Assembly: GCA_016806645.1 (NCBI GenBank) | Contig: JACSYO010001625.1 | Span: 174,543 to 238,542, forward strand | Length of the DNA: 64,000 nucleotides | Source: Ophiodon elongatus | Lineage: Eukaryota > Chordata > Actinopteri > Perciformes > Hexagrammidae | Reading direction: 5' to 3' | Shown: piece by piece, positions 23,467 to 35,827 of the stretch | Layout of the letters: every line of letters begins with the position of its first letter | Position numbering within the stretch: position 1 is the stretch's first letter | Translations under genes and position numbers: made by a program | Notes under the pieces: model-generated | The model's input: only the letters and a program-made list of their open reading frames with translations | Told to the model about the DNA's origin: nothing | Database searches by the model: none

Positions 23467-26055
23467 TATAACGGCTTCCTTATGTTCCGTTATTGTACTT
23501 TAAGAAGTAATTGCTAGGATTAAAACTACTTAAAGCTATTTAGACTACTTCTCCCCCCTTTATTTTTTTTTTTTTTAAATCAATTACTCAATTAACAAAT
23601 TAACCAAGTAGCCAATTAATCAATCAACAAATTAATCAATTCATTAAGCCATTCATGTATTAAACCCACAACTTCACCCCAGTCAATAATGAAATTGATT
23701 TGATGCCAAAGGATCAAGAGCTCATTAATGCAATATCACAACTCAAAGTCCGCTTATAATATTTGACAAAAAGATCACGCACTCCCACAAGTGACTGACT
23801 GTCACCAAATGTGGTCTTAATCTCTGTAAGACAATCGCCTAATTATCACCCAATATTCAGCTCAAATCGACAAACAGTCACACTATTGAATGTCCACCAC
23901 AGCACAGATCAGAACAACAAAACTGACATCTGCAATTGTCAGCAGAGTTTAGACCAAACAGTCATATGTCATTAATTAATTAAATGCATTAACTGGGCAG
24001 TCAGTTGCCAAGCCTTCTATTTATTTATTTCTTTTAACTGACTACAACATGTAGTCTTTCATGTGTAAGTGAGCAGGTCAATATTCTTCTAGGCTTATAA
24101 ATGAAAGCAGGTTAAAATGTGTACCATCAATATTAACTATGATTAAGAACACATACAAATATGGAAAATGCAGGTTTCTTGCTAAAGAGCCTGTGGATAA
24201 ATTTTTACCGGCCTTTAGCAGACTGAAACCGAAGCCTCGCAGCAGACGTCAGCAAGTCACACTCCGTGATGTACCGGCCAGCTGCCTTGTCTTCAGTCTC
24301 AACTCTCATTCACAGTAAATGAAATAAAAGACAAGAAACAGGCAATGATTTAGTCTCTTATGAACCCATTAGTTCTCCGGCTTCCTCCCACAGTCCAAAG
24401 ACATGCAGCTCAGGTTAATTGGACTCTAAATTCCCCGTAGGTGTGAATGTGGGCGTGAATGGTTGTCTGTCTCTATATGTCTGCCCTGCGATGAACTGGC
24501 GACCTGTCCAGGGTGTACCCTGCCTTCGCCCGATGTCAGCTGGGATCGGCTCCAGCGCCCCGCGACCCTAAAAAGGATAAGCGGTTCGGATAATGGATGG
24601 ATGGATGAACCCATTAGGTCCCTTTAACAGCATCATAAACTTAATTCCCAAATTAAACCCATAACTAAACATTGTAGAATTTAATGAAAACCAAAATGAG
24701 ACAAAAAGTTCAAACGGCAAATGAACTCTGTGTCACAAGAAAGTGTTAACCTCAGTGAGCACTTTCACACCCACACATTCCGACCTGCACACGAAGGAAT
24801 TTTGAGACGAGTGAGGGGGAGGGAGGGGGAGCTCAAGGGCTATCCTTCTTAAAAGAAGTTCATTGTGTATTTAATACTCATTTGTTATATTACGTCCCTT
24901 TTAAGAAGCTCATGTTTATTTACCAACTCATTTATTTCATTACGTCTTCTCAAAAGAAGCTCATGTTTAACAAAATATCTGTCTTTACAAGTTATCAAAT
25001 GTCCCGGTCTCAAATCACAACCTATGTACGTTTATTCAATCATAATGTGTTTTATCTTTTAACTTTAAACATATATATTCTCCTCCTCTGCAGTTTTTCA
25101 CACACATCTGGAACACATTAGTGATCACGTTTCACACACACACGCACGATACCCAACGCACACACATTTTTCACCAGGCTCTCCTCATCTCAAAGAAAAC
25201 ACACACACACACTTATTTTGTTCCCAAAAAACACCCCATTCATACCATACATTCATATAGCATGCTTTTTGCCGCTCTTTCCTTTCTTTTTCTTATAAAA
25301 TTTATGTTACCTTCTGAGATGTAAATATTCAATGAGATATATATCTGCATCAGACACTGTTCGTCAACAAATGTCAGAGTGGGAACAGTCAATCGAATTT
25401 TTATTCTACACTCACCAGTTATTAAACTGACCATAAGGTGTTGTTCCAGGTTTTTTCGGCCCATACTATCAGCTCCTTCACTGAGGGCTTATCTAATCAG
25501 ATTCTGCGGCTCAGTCATATGATCATTTCCTTTAATCTTATCTCTCTCTCATTTCTCTGTCTCTTATAACTTTTTACATTTATTTATTCAAATTACCTGG
25601 ATCTAGGTTTCCCAATTTTGTCTTTCTATCTTAATTCCTGACTATGTCAAAGCCATTGTTACGCAGTGGCTAATATGCATGTGTCTTACAGTTAAGAAGT
25701 TGAGGGCCCAATCTTCATTAATCTTGCACGATACTATTTAGCACACCTTATCGTTACAATGAAGCTATTCTAAACTATTCCTTGTATCTCTCATACTTCC
25801 TTTCTTCACTTTTTTATCTTCTCTATACTCATTCCCCCTTTTTGCGTAGTACCCTACGCAAATAAAATAAAATTTAGCACGGAGCCTCACTTTAAACACC
25901 AAACCAACAGGACATGTCCATAAAAAGAAGGTTCTTATTTACGGTGTGGCCAAGCAATTACACATAACAGCCCCAATGAACGGACCAGCGTCCAATCGAG
26001 TGAGAAATGCTCACCGTATGTGAAATTGCCGGAGGATCCGCAGGCCACATCACGT
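23467..26055 (-). other. Long ERV leader between primer site and gag
   Basis: About 2.6 kb separates the putative primer-binding site from the gag start, much longer than a simple leader. It includes a 5'-truncated SINE (24,373-24,604) and T/C-rich DNA. Small open frames (e.g. 25,464-25,240; 26,180-25,935) have no recognisable domain. Some fish retroviruses carry an accessory gene between LTR and gag, but nothing here proves one. Confidence 0.5.
24360..24617 (+). mobile_element. 5'-truncated tRNA-type SINE with 13-bp target duplication
   Basis: The body runs 'ctccggcttcctcccacagtccaaagacatgcag' to 'ggataagcggttcggataatggatggatgg'. Perfect direct repeats atgaacccattag flank it (24,360-24,372 and 24,605-24,617). 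The same family, in fuller form, is at 61,490-61,810. Insertion into the ERV leader means the SINE arrived after the provirus. Confidence 0.85.
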
Positions 26056-26073
26056 CCGGAGTTCGTGACGCCA
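26056..26073 (-). promoter_or_regulatory. Putative ERV primer-binding site
   Basis: On the minus strand TGGCGTCACGAACTCCGG begins 4 bases after the LTR end. A TGG start is required for pairing with a tRNA CCA end. The tRNA identity was not determined. Confidence 0.5.
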
Positions 26074-26077
26074 AGTT

Positions 26078-26646
26078 TGTCGTATATTTCAAGCGACAGT
26101 GATGTTGGAGTGATGATGAAGGAATCTCCGCGGACACTGTTCTTGCTGGTATAATGAAGTTTATTACAAACAAGCAACATATGTCAAGAAAGGGCGACAT
26201 GTACACCCGGAGAGTCCCAAAGTCGAACAGAACTCTAACCGTCGGGGCTCTCCCTTATAAATGGATGTTGTTTACGCCCCAGACTTGAGGATAAAATGAT
26301 GTCATAAACAGGGCCCCCAATGAAAGATATGTTTCGGACATATGTATACATTCTCCTCCATCCTCCAGGCCAAGGACATTCCCCAGAGGGGTTACTTAGC
26401 GAGTACCAGATATGTAACATCAACAATGGATCCGACATTCCAAAGTCACGGGCCCCTTCACGTATGCTATCTTCATGCCTTATGAGAGCAAAATATACTA
26501 CAGCATCGCACTGGTTCTTTCGACAAAAAGCAAATGGGATTTTTCCATTGGATTTTGGATTACTGTAGAAAATAAGCTCTGTGGCGAACAGAACAATGAT
26601 GATAATTACATGTTTTGTTCAGAAAAATAATCTTCACTGATGAACA
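26078..26646 (-). repeat. ERV 5' LTR
   Basis: On the minus strand it starts TGTTCATCAG and ends ATACGACA, i.e. TGT…ACA termini, 569 bp. It contains a TATA-like 'catttataaggg' (about 26,257-26,268) and a polyadenylation signal in 'gtaataaacttc' (about 26,157-26,168). The primer-binding site follows directly. I see no second copy in the window, so insertion age cannot be read from LTR divergence. Confidence 0.65.
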
Positions 26647-27414
26647 CCACTTTTATGATTCTTGAAGCGTGAATGCAATCGCCTATAAGTGAAAAAGTTA
26701 ATGTTATATTATAAACGAACTACACCACGAGGCTGTGAAGGCTGACTAGTTGGCCTGATGACTTTTAGTAGTTTCAATTGACCACTTGTTAGTAACCATT
26801 TGAAATACATGTAAAACCTTAAAAATTCACGAGAGGGTTTTTACTGATACATTTTATATTGTAACAAAAACATTACGATCTCTTAAACTTGTGTTAAACA
26901 AAGACCTTATTTCAGGCGTCTAACATAAAAACCAGAGACTGAGACTCAGAAACTCATTTCAGGACTCATTCCTGCCCCTCTATATTACATATACATATTT
27001 TTATCTCATTTTTTACGTAATATTTTATTCTGATGACAGTTAACAGAAAAAAATGCTGAATTCATACACATGATTTTCTTTTTCTCTTTTTTTTTTTTTT
27101 CTTTAACTAAACAGCTTAACAGATCACTGAACAATAGGCAGCACACAGTCCACTTACTCTGTCGACCAAGCTTATGGTAATAACAGAATTGACACATGAA
27201 CCTGAGAAGAAGAAGACTTTTGTGAAAAATGAGATTCACTCGACATTACATTACATTACAATTAGCAGATGCTTTTATCCAAAGCGACTTACAATAAGTG
27301 TATTCAACCATGAGAGTTCAAACCCAGAACAACAAGAATCAAGAAAGTACAATTTCCTCAAGAAAGCCAAACTACCAAGTGCTATAAGTAAGAGCTACTA
27401 AAGTACTACGATAT

Positions 27415-27440
27415 ACATATATATATATATATATATATAG

Positions 27441-27487
<47 letters not shown>
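27415..27487. repeat. (AT)n microsatellite
   Basis: Nearly pure AT/TA repeats directly after the lectin stop codon. The counterpart is at 34,361-34,436. Confidence 0.95.
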
Positions 27488-27490
<3 letters not shown>

Positions 27491-29018
27491 CCCGCTTGTA
27501 ACAGAGGAAGTTCCTTTTCTCCTCACATCCCCTTGTCTCGTAGAACGTGGTGCCGTTCTTCACCAGGACGCCACAGAAGCTCTGACTCTGGCAGCTTTGA
27601 ATACCGGTGTACCGTGGTGCTTCTCCTCCACCCACCCACAGCCACTGACCAGCCAGGTAACGCAGGCCCGTCCACACCTGCCAACATTACACAGAGAGCT
27701 GTGAGCGCGGAGGAGGAGTTGCTTGAAAACACACACATGAGCTAGTAGAAAACCACCCTACCTCATCAGTAGTAGCCCCTTGTGCCTTCTCCCGTGCAAA
27801 GACGTGGTCATCATCAGTGAGCAGGCTGGCCAGGTCATAGCGGTGGTTCTGGTGATTAGTAGCCGGCTCCTTTGGGTTCAGAGCCTCCAGATTCCTGCAG
27901 TGACTTAATGCCTGCTCCCAAGTCTTATTCTGCTTCACCAGAACCAGCCTCTCGTCGTAGCACATGAAAGTGTGGCTTGCGGTACAGGGATCGCTCTCCC
28001 ATATCTCCCTATCCTTGTCCTTAAAAGCACAGTACTCGCCCGTTATTGGATGACCTGCAAGAAGCAGGAGACGTGGGGGCACCTTGACTGGATTCAGTCT
28101 CAAATGTAAGAGTTTGAGTCAGAACATTTACATTCTACATTTTCTTGAGACAGAGGAGAATCTCCAGGATGTGAGGAGACAGAGATGCAACAAAGGTCCC
28201 TTGCCGGAGTTTAATTGGTGAGGTTGTAAATACGGCCGGCCTCTGGGCCACCAGGTTGCCCTCAAACAATGTGATATCTATGATTTCATTTTAACTAGTG
28301 AATCTTTGAAGCAAAAATTTTCAAAATGTACATTTTTACTTTCTCACTCGACTGAGAAAATAACTGCAAAACCATCCCCTCAATATCTTAAAATTATTAA
28401 ACAGTACTAAGTTGCTAAAATTCATTTAGCCATGAATAACTGCAAATGCATTAATATTTGAATATGGTGATATGTAGTACTTTTATCATAAAATCAAATA
28501 TGTTAATGGTTGATTTTTATATTTGTTAGCCAATCAAGTCCTAAAATTATGTCCTGTTTACTGAATAATATATATATAAATAAAAATACTTAATGTCCTG
28601 AGTGGATGGCACACATTGTATGGTCGAAATGATGAGATGTAATCTATAAAATACTTTTTATGTTTTTGTACTAGAAGCCTGTTGGCCTCGGTATGCTTTA
28701 CTCAGTTACGTGCTTTCCTTACTTACCACTCTCCCAGTTGGTGAAGTCGGCTTTCTGGTCTCTTCTGGACCAGATCCACGTAGAGTTTGAATCCTCGCGG
28801 TACAAACCGATCCATCCCTGGCCGTTGAAAAAGTCCTGATTCTCTTCTGCCCTATTGATGGTGACCAGGTCGGTATGGATCTGTCTGCAGTGGGTCTGTG
28901 CGTCTTTCCAGGAGGACTGTTGATGGTGGTGTATAAATCTCTCAGTTCTCAGGCCTTCTGCAGCCCCACACACAGCAGGAAAGATCAGCAGCAGGGGGAC
29001 TAGAAGGCAGATTTTCCT
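27486..29018 (-). CDS. Secreted protein with two C-type lectin-like domains (three exons)
   Basis: Exons on the minus strand: 29,018-28,727 (Met at 29,018, or 29,033 in the same frame), 28,054-27,762 and 27,677-27,486. All junctions are GT/AG and phases agree (…NWESG|H…, …TTDE|VWTGL…). Exon 1 encodes a signal peptide (KICLLVPLLLIFPAVCG) and the start of domain 1 (WKDAQTHC, WIGLYR). Exon 2 finishes domain 1 (SHTFMCY) and starts domain 2 (WEQALSHC). Exon 3 ends domain 2 (WLWVGG, FLCYKRV). About 250-260 residues, no membrane segment after the signal. The sugar-selecting EPN/QPD and WND motifs are missing in both domains, so calcium-dependent mannose/galactose binding is doubtful. The teleost family of small two-domain lectins resembling mannose-receptor repeats fits best. 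Confidence 0.85.
28055..28726. other. Lectin intron 1
   Basis: AT-rich intron between exons 1 and 2 of the lectin gene. No other feature seen. Confidence 0.7.
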
Positions 29019-29033
29019 CATCATGTTGTCCAC

Positions 29034-30399
29034 AGGAACGATTCCATAAACCTGCAGTTACATGTGGATTTTTTGAGCATTTTTTCAAATGTGAGTCAAC
29101 TGACGGAGCTGGACTTTATAATAATTATATTTAATTTATGTACTTTTTTTTTTTATTACTTTGTGCCATGCAGTGGCAATTATGATGTGAATGACTCCAT
29201 CCACACAAAATAAATAAATAAATAATATGATCAGTTGGGAAACAGCTAAACTGCCTTACAGCCGTTATCAGAGATATCAGACGGTGCTTTCACCACTGAG
29301 TCACAGCAGGTCAAACCATTCATTATACTGTTCCAACTATCACATCTTCAATTGTCAATTTCACCGTTTTATGGACACAAGCTGTTTTCACTGGACCTAC
29401 TTTGTACCAAAGAAATAGTCCCCATGACAACCGTCAATAATGAGGTCTGTGGTTTACCCAGATTGTCACTGATACATTGCATCTTGAAAAGGTTGCTGCT
29501 GACTTATTTTGAATAAATTTAAATTCATGCTTTGCCAAACAAAATTCCACTCAACACCCTGTTTTGCGTTGCTATGTTGCGCAACAGGTAAAGATTGGTG
29601 TATGATTTTTGTTCTGAACGAACCCTTTTATTGCTACACGCACATTTCCATCTCAAGGTTTTTTCTAGTGATTGCAGATTCTGCTTTGACAAGTGAAAAC
29701 CTTCTCCATCTCCAGAATGTTAGCTATCTGGGAACGAATTCAAACTGATTATTTTGATATTTTAACACTATCCAAAGTGTTTTTGAGATGGCTTTTATAA
29801 GCTTGATGAGTTAAAAGGAGCCTTTCATCGTTTACGTTGGAAATCACAAGGTTTTCGCTCAAAAGCAACAATATTACACAATCCTGAATACACGACACAT
29901 TGCTGTAAATGTTAATGCATCAATAATCAAAGACGTTGAAGTTGTTCAATGAGTACTTTAGCCTTTCGGTACGTCGTTCTACCACCTCTAATACTTATAC
30001 GTCTCTAACATTTTGAATGCCTGACAGTTAAACCAATTGCTACTTGGAAGGAAGGAATCATTCAAAATTTCCCGTTTTTTGGAGGGGAAATAGTTGGCAG
30101 CCGTTCAAAGTACAGGCAATATATAACTAACAGAATACATTGTGTGCCAAAACACTGTTATAGATCTATAAGCACTTCGTGTGACGTACCATTTGCCGTC
30201 CCTCAGCAGCACTCACCTTGAGTGGTGGAAGCAGAAAAAACTGCTTTGAATCTTTTGAATGTGTTTTCAGCTGATTTTTCACAAGAAAAAAGTCTCCAGA
30301 CTGACCACACCAATCACAGCTCAGAAAGACTCTGACTAGACCAATCAGAAGTAATCCTGCCACCCATGGCATTCGCTATAGGTCGCAAGACACCCTACC

Positions 30400-30400
<1 letters not shown>
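29034..30400. other. 5' flank of the lectin gene
   Basis: No second gene is visible. The part from 29,228 on is duplicated at 34,677 onward, so the presumed promoter region exists in both copies, but in the second it is fused to exon 3. Confidence 0.5.

Positions 30401-30402
<2 letters not shown>

Positions 30403-30494
<92 letters not shown>
30403..30494. repeat. (CT)n microsatellite
   Basis: About 45 CT units. A shorter array lies at the same place in the second copy of block D (35,290-35,355). Confidence 0.95.
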
Positions 30495-30497
<3 letters not shown>

Positions 30498-31189
30498 TGT
30501 CTCTTTCAGTCATCTTAATCTCTCCTGTGCTTTCGTGGTTAATCCCAGCAGAAACTCAGCAGCCATGCGAAGCAGAGTTTAACTTCTTGGTGTTCAGTCC
30601 TCCTCGGCCATTACACAATGTCATGGTATTTGTTGTTATACAAGCACATCTGGCAACCAATGGAAAACCAGATGTGCTAAAACAAAAAAGTAATGAGCAA
30701 TGTGGGAAATGTATTTGATCACTCACAATCAATTTTTCATATTTTTTTTTTTTAGATGACTAACTTGGTGGACAGACAGTTACATTTAATTTTTTACATT
30801 TGTTTTTTGAAGCGTGAATGCAATCGTCAGAAGTAAAAAGCTAATGTGAGGCTATAAACGAACTACACCACGGTCGCATGAGCACGAGTATACACAATGA
30901 GGCTGTGAAGGATGACTAGTTGGCATGATGACTTTTAGTAGTTTCATTTGGCCACTCTGGTAACCATTCAAAAAATATGTAAAACTTTAAAAATTCACGA
31001 GGGTTTCTACTGATGCATTTTATATCGTAACAAAAACATTACAATCTCTTAAGCTTCTGATAAACACAGACCTTATTTCAGATGTCTAACATAAAAACTA
31101 ATTAAAAAAAAAAAACACAGACTCTGAGACAAGGAGCCCAGAAGTGCAAAAGTTCTAACTCATTCCTGCCCCTCTAAATTACATATAAA

Positions 31190-33945
31190 TTATTTTTTAT
31201 TGTCACCTTAAAGTAGAACTCCTTTAGATTTCATTCCTGGTTGATTTATAGTTTCTATTTGAGTGCCAACAATGGAATTGTGCTTTGAGCTTAGCAGTCT
31301 GGAGCCTTTCGCTACCACTTCCATTCAATACTAATATGCTTTTTTTTGCAATTTTTTAAAGAGAAGTAAAAAAAATTGTATGGATACAATGTTGAAAAAC
31401 TGTAATAGAGAAGACACTTTTCCAGGAATGTTACCACGGCCACCCAGTTTGTAACATAGCCTATTTATGAATATTGTAATACTTTGGTGAGTGGGTAAAA
31501 GTCTCCTTCAGAGAAAATCACTTAACAGACATTTATTTAAACGAAAAACTTCAGTATTGACACTTAAAACCAAACAATTGAAATAGATGATAATAAAATG
31601 TTGAAAACACTACCGGTATACAATGTTGATTCAATGACATTGTTTCAACATATAAACTGTGGATGCTTTATAAATGTTGATCAAATACCATATAGCAACA
31701 TTTCTAACTCAGTGTTGAATTAACAACCTTTGCTATGTGGAAGCAGCTCAAAACAGTCAGCAGCAGCCTGAGCGGGATTCAACGAAGGGTCAATTGCTTG
31801 GCTCCAGCAAAATAGACCATTTTATAGCCTTCATCATCCAAAATATGCTTGTGATTGTTGGCAAAGAAAGTGGCGTTTTGCCACAACCATTCAGACAGAG
31901 TTAGCAAGCTTTACACGTTGAATGTTACTTGGTTTCTCCACCAAATACATTTATATATGTCTGGGTACTAAATATTGGGTCACTTGCTAATGTGGTCTAC
32001 TCGCTAATAGCACATGGAACTGGAAGTCGGTCACTATTTGTCAATTTGTTGAGGTTGCATTCACGATCTTTGGTGTTTAATGCCCTTGCATGGCTCGACA
32101 AGCCACTGCAATCACCGTACTTCTGTTGTCAAACTGCGTGCGCACACTTATGTACATCATCATTGGTTTCAAACTACAGAACGGTTTAAACACCCAAGAG
32201 ACTAGACTTGTTGTTTTTATTGGTCACATCACACACGCAGATTCAACGACTCTGATACCACAGGTCGTGTTACAAGGTAGGATTTAAGCTGCATCAATAG
32301 ATTTTATATATACTTTTTAAATAAGTTGAAATACTTTTCTTCCTTTCGCGCTGTTATGGCGACTATGTTAGCAAAGACTTGCCTACTAACACATCCAGCA
32401 CACACAAAGCAACATAAGCATTCATTTGTAATCTTGTTTCTGTCCACCTGATGAATGTAAGTCCAATATTTATTCTCCTTTAAGCTCTGTTTTTGGTCCC
32501 CACCAACTCCTGAGAGAATTATCTGGCTCTTTAGCTGCTAACAGCTGCCTGCTGAAAAAGGAGGTTGACAGATCTCCAAGAGGCTTCATCCGTGCGTATT
32601 GTTGTGGAAGATTTGTACGTTAATCAGGAGAAGAAGCCGAAGTTAAGAAATGGATAAAGTCTTTAGAAAATCAAGTTTGTCTTTGTCCTCTTTTATTCTT
32701 GAAAGGGAGAGATTCACAACGACTGCACGCTCTGCAGTCTGTAGCAAATGTCTCAACATTCTACAGGTCATAACACACTTTATACAGCCTTCGAGATGTA
32801 ATGAACGGTCTTGTCCTTTGATCTTTGAACGTATCTTGCCCCAAACAAACATCGAGACAGAGGACACTGTGTTATCTCACATTCCGGAAAATCACCGGAA
32901 CACAGGTTTCTAGTTTCAAGGTCCAACAGCTACACACACACATCTTATTAACAAAGTCCTTAATTAATAGACTCTCATATAATTTTCTATTAGTCACATA
33001 CATATTTTCCCATTACATTCCCCTCTTTTGATTACACATTAATCATATTTGTATTGCAAAAATATGTACAATGACATTTTAGTAACATCAGAAGTATTAC
33101 CCCGAACACGGTTTAAAATCTGTGGGAACAGATCATAGTCAACAGGGTTTGCAGTCTCAGCAGATGGTATGGGAGCATATTGCAGCATTTGGACTGAGAT
33201 GAGCTGACCAATACATTTCTTAATTAGGGAAATGATGCAACAGGTACATATACAGATCATTAATAAGATACGGTGGTTGTGTTTGTTGGCTGTTCGAAGT
33301 CTGAGGAATTGTTTGGAGAGGATGAAAGGTTGTGTCGTGCGTGTAACAACATGAATGGAAAAACAGTGATGATTGATGTGAGAAAGAATATACACAATGT
33401 TCTTCGCATGCCGCATCCCGTGCGGCAGAAGGGGTGCCACGGTCGATTCGGTTCAGGCATGATGATGTAGTTGTGAAACAGCCAACCAGTTTGTATGGAG
33501 TACACCCAAGCAACTAGTCTGTATGAACACACATGCCATTTCTAACGACTTGTCGACCCAACTTTGTGTCGTCTGCGTTAGCATAATCACCGCTAATGTC
33601 ACTAGCTGCCATTTCTCACTGGAGCATTATGCGTCATGTTAGCTAGCCAGAGCGGACAGATGTCTACCAGAGTGTGCCATGTGATAAAGAAAAGGTTTTG
33701 GAAATGCAAGGATGACGAGAAGGGTACCACATGCAAATTCAACCCTGAACATTATTTTGAATGTTTTCCAGAAAATGTCTAAAATACCGAGAGTCCATTA
33801 GCTATCCAGACATTGTGGCAACATCGTCTACCCGCCTGCTGTGTAGTGCAGCTTGCTATGCAGAAAAACCACAAATACTTACAAAGCAAATAAGTAAAAG
33901 CACATTGCTGAATGTATTAACTTATAAACCATTTTCTCAATTTGT
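31190..33945. other. 2.75-kb insertion in second copy of block D
   Basis: Absent between 27,000 and 27,010 in the first copy. 31,190-32,600 shows no gene; it has AT-rich DNA with several 'caatgttga' repeats near 31,390-31,690. 32,610-33,540 is ERV 3' sequence. 33,545-33,945 has nothing recognised. Confidence 0.6.
32610..33540 (-). mobile_element. Second ERV: env end, polypurine tract and 3' LTR
   Basis: On the minus strand a frame (33,440-33,039) has a hydrophobic segment with a Cys cluster (ILLMICICTCCIISLI) followed by a short tail, resembling a retroviral TM anchor and cytoplasmic tail. A polypurine tract (AAAAGAGGGGAA, 33,030-33,018 region) then precedes TGTAATGGG, the expected LTR start (33,017). 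The LTR has TATA-like 'gtataaag' (about 32,788) and 'aataaaag' (about 32,691). It ends near 32,610-32,625. An upstream frame (33,532-33,260) has a signal-like stretch CIFFLTSIITVFPFML, so env may have an internal deletion. This LTR is unlike that at 26,078-26,646. Confidence 0.6.
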
Positions 33946-34360
33946 ATGTAATATTTTATTCTGATTACAGAAAAACAGAAAAAAATGCTAAGTTCATACA
34001 CATGATTTATTTTTTTATCTATTGAAAAGAATTGCTTTTTTTCTTTAACTTAACAGTTTAACAGATTACTTAACAATAGGAAGCACATACTTTGTCGACC
34101 AAGCTTATGGTAATAACAGAATTGACACATGAACCTGGGAAGATGAAGAGTTTTGTGAAAAATTAGATTCACTAGACAAAACATTACATTACATTTAATT
34201 TAGCAGACGCTTTTATCCAAAGCGACTTACAATAAGTGTATTCAACCATGAGAGTTCAAACCCAGAACAACAAGAATCAAGAAAGTACAATTTCCTCAAG
34301 AAAGCCAAACTACCAAGTGCTATAAGTAAGAGCCAATTAAGTGCTACTAAAGTACTACGA

Positions 34361-34392
34361 TATGTATATATATATATATATATATATTCTTG

Positions 34393-34434
<42 letters not shown>

Positions 34435-34436
34435 TG
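34361..34436. repeat. (AT)n microsatellite
   Basis: AT repeat interrupted by 'tcttgttc'. Paralogue of 27,415-27,487. Confidence 0.9.
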
Positions 34437-34477
34437 TATTTTTATATATATTTTAATTTTAATTTATTTTTAATTTT

Positions 34478-34669
34478 TTAGACCCGCTTGTAACAGAGGA
34501 AGTTCCTTTTCTCCTCACATCCCCTTGTCTCGTAGAACGTGTTGCCGTTCTTCACCAGGACGCCACAGAACCTCTGACTCTGGCAGCTTTGAATACCGGT
34601 GTACCGTGGTGCTTCTCCTCCACCCACCCACAGCCACTGACCAGCCAGGTAACGCAGGCCCGTCCACAC
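34478..34669 (-). pseudogene. C-type lectin exon 3 only (truncated duplicate)
   Basis: 63 codons plus stop nearly identical to 27,677-27,486 (VWTGLRYLAGQWLWVGG … FLCYKRV). The sequence just upstream (34,677 'cagttgggaaacagct') is homologous to 29,228, which in the intact copy lies beyond exon 1. A 1.55-kb deletion therefore removed exons 1 and 2. The acceptor context is partly kept (cacctgccaacat), but there is no upstream exon to join. Confidence 0.85.
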
Positions 34670-35289
34670 CTGCCAACATCAGTTGGGAAACAGCTCAACT
34701 GCCTTACAGCCGTTATCAGAGATATCAGACGGTGCTTTCACCACTGAGTCACAGCAGGTCAAACCATTCATTATACTGTTCCAACTATCACATCTTCAAT
34801 AGTCAATCTCACCGTTGGACACAAGCTGTTTTCACTGGACCTACTTTGTACCAAAGAAATAGTCCCCATGACAACCGTCAATAATGAGGTCTGTGGTTTA
34901 CCCAGATTGTCGCTGAGACATTGCCTCTTAAAAATGTTGCTGCCGACTTATTTAAAAAAAGATTTATTTCAAGCTTTGCCAAACAAAATTCCACTCAACA
35001 CCCTGTTTTGCGTGGCTAGATTGCGCAATTGGTAAAGATTGATAAATTATTTTTGGTCTGAACTAACTCTTTTATTGCTACTCGCACATTTCCAGAATAA
35101 ACCCTCAGCAGCACTCACCTTGAATGGTGGAAGCAGAAAACAAATCTTTGAATCTTTTGAATGCGTTTTCAGCAGATATTTCAGGAGAAAAAAGTCTCCA
35201 GACTGACCACACCAATCACAGCTCAGATAGACTGACTAGACCAATCAGAAGTAATCCTGCCATTCATGGCATTCGCTATAGGTCGCAAG

Positions 35290-35355
<66 letters not shown>
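35290..35355. repeat. (CT)n microsatellite
   Basis: About 33 TC units, counterpart of 30,403-30,494. Confidence 0.95.
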
Positions 35356-35357
<2 letters not shown>

Positions 35358-35827
35358 TAATCCCAGCAGAAACACAGCAGCCATGCAAAGCAGAGTTTAA
35401 CATCCTGGTGTTCAGTCCTTGGTCATTCTAGGCCATTACATAATGTCATGGTATTTGTTGTTATACAGCACATCTGGCAACCAATGGAATACTAGATGTA
35501 CCAAAACAAAAAAGTAATGAGCAATGTGGGAAATGTTATTGATCACTCATAGTCAATTCATAATTGTTAAAAGTAATTGCATTACTTTACTAATTGCAAA
35601 AGTAAGCTTTACTTATTACTCAACAGGACGTACTTTGTTGAATTACTCTGTCAAAGTGCTTTCATAGAAGTCCAAATTATCCACACACATTACATCTTAT
35701 GTATTAAACACATGGAAATAAACGTTGTGGTTTAACAAGCAGTCAAAGTACTTTTTGGGATTATTTTACTGACCATCAACAGTGACTTTAATATCCAATT
35801 CCAGGTGTAAAAATGTTTGCATATGTT

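Larger units (their letters stand above)
16790..26646 (-). mobile_element. Endogenous retrovirus, gammaretrovirus-like, 5' LTR to start of env; 3' end lost
   Basis: Read on the minus strand the order is LTR (26,646-26,078), putative primer-binding site, a ~2.6 kb leader, gag, UAG, protease, 2H-like domain, RT, RNase H, integrase, then a truncated env-position frame with an Ig-like domain. There is no second LTR: the element ends abruptly against the third block-A copy. Coding regions carry at least three frame breaks (near 23,220, 22,800 and 20,525), another near 18,880 and one in-frame stop (18,261-18,263), so it is inactive as it stands. Otherwise domains are well preserved, suggesting moderate age. 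Confidence 0.85.
26660..30780. repeat. Duplicated block D, first copy (C-type lectin unit)
   Basis: It opens with 'ttgaagcgtgaatgcaatcg' and is matched by 30,808-35,570. Shared parts: 26,660-27,000 with 30,808-31,175; 27,010-27,680 with 33,945-34,677; 29,228-30,700 with 34,677-35,550. The second copy carries a 2.75-kb insertion and a 1.5-kb deletion. Confidence 0.85.

Noticed and set aside
17778..23503. Plus-strand frames opposite the provirus
   Set aside because: Antisense shadows of gag and pol; no domains.
24426..24614. 62-codon frame in the ERV leader
   Set aside because: It is SINE sequence read backwards.
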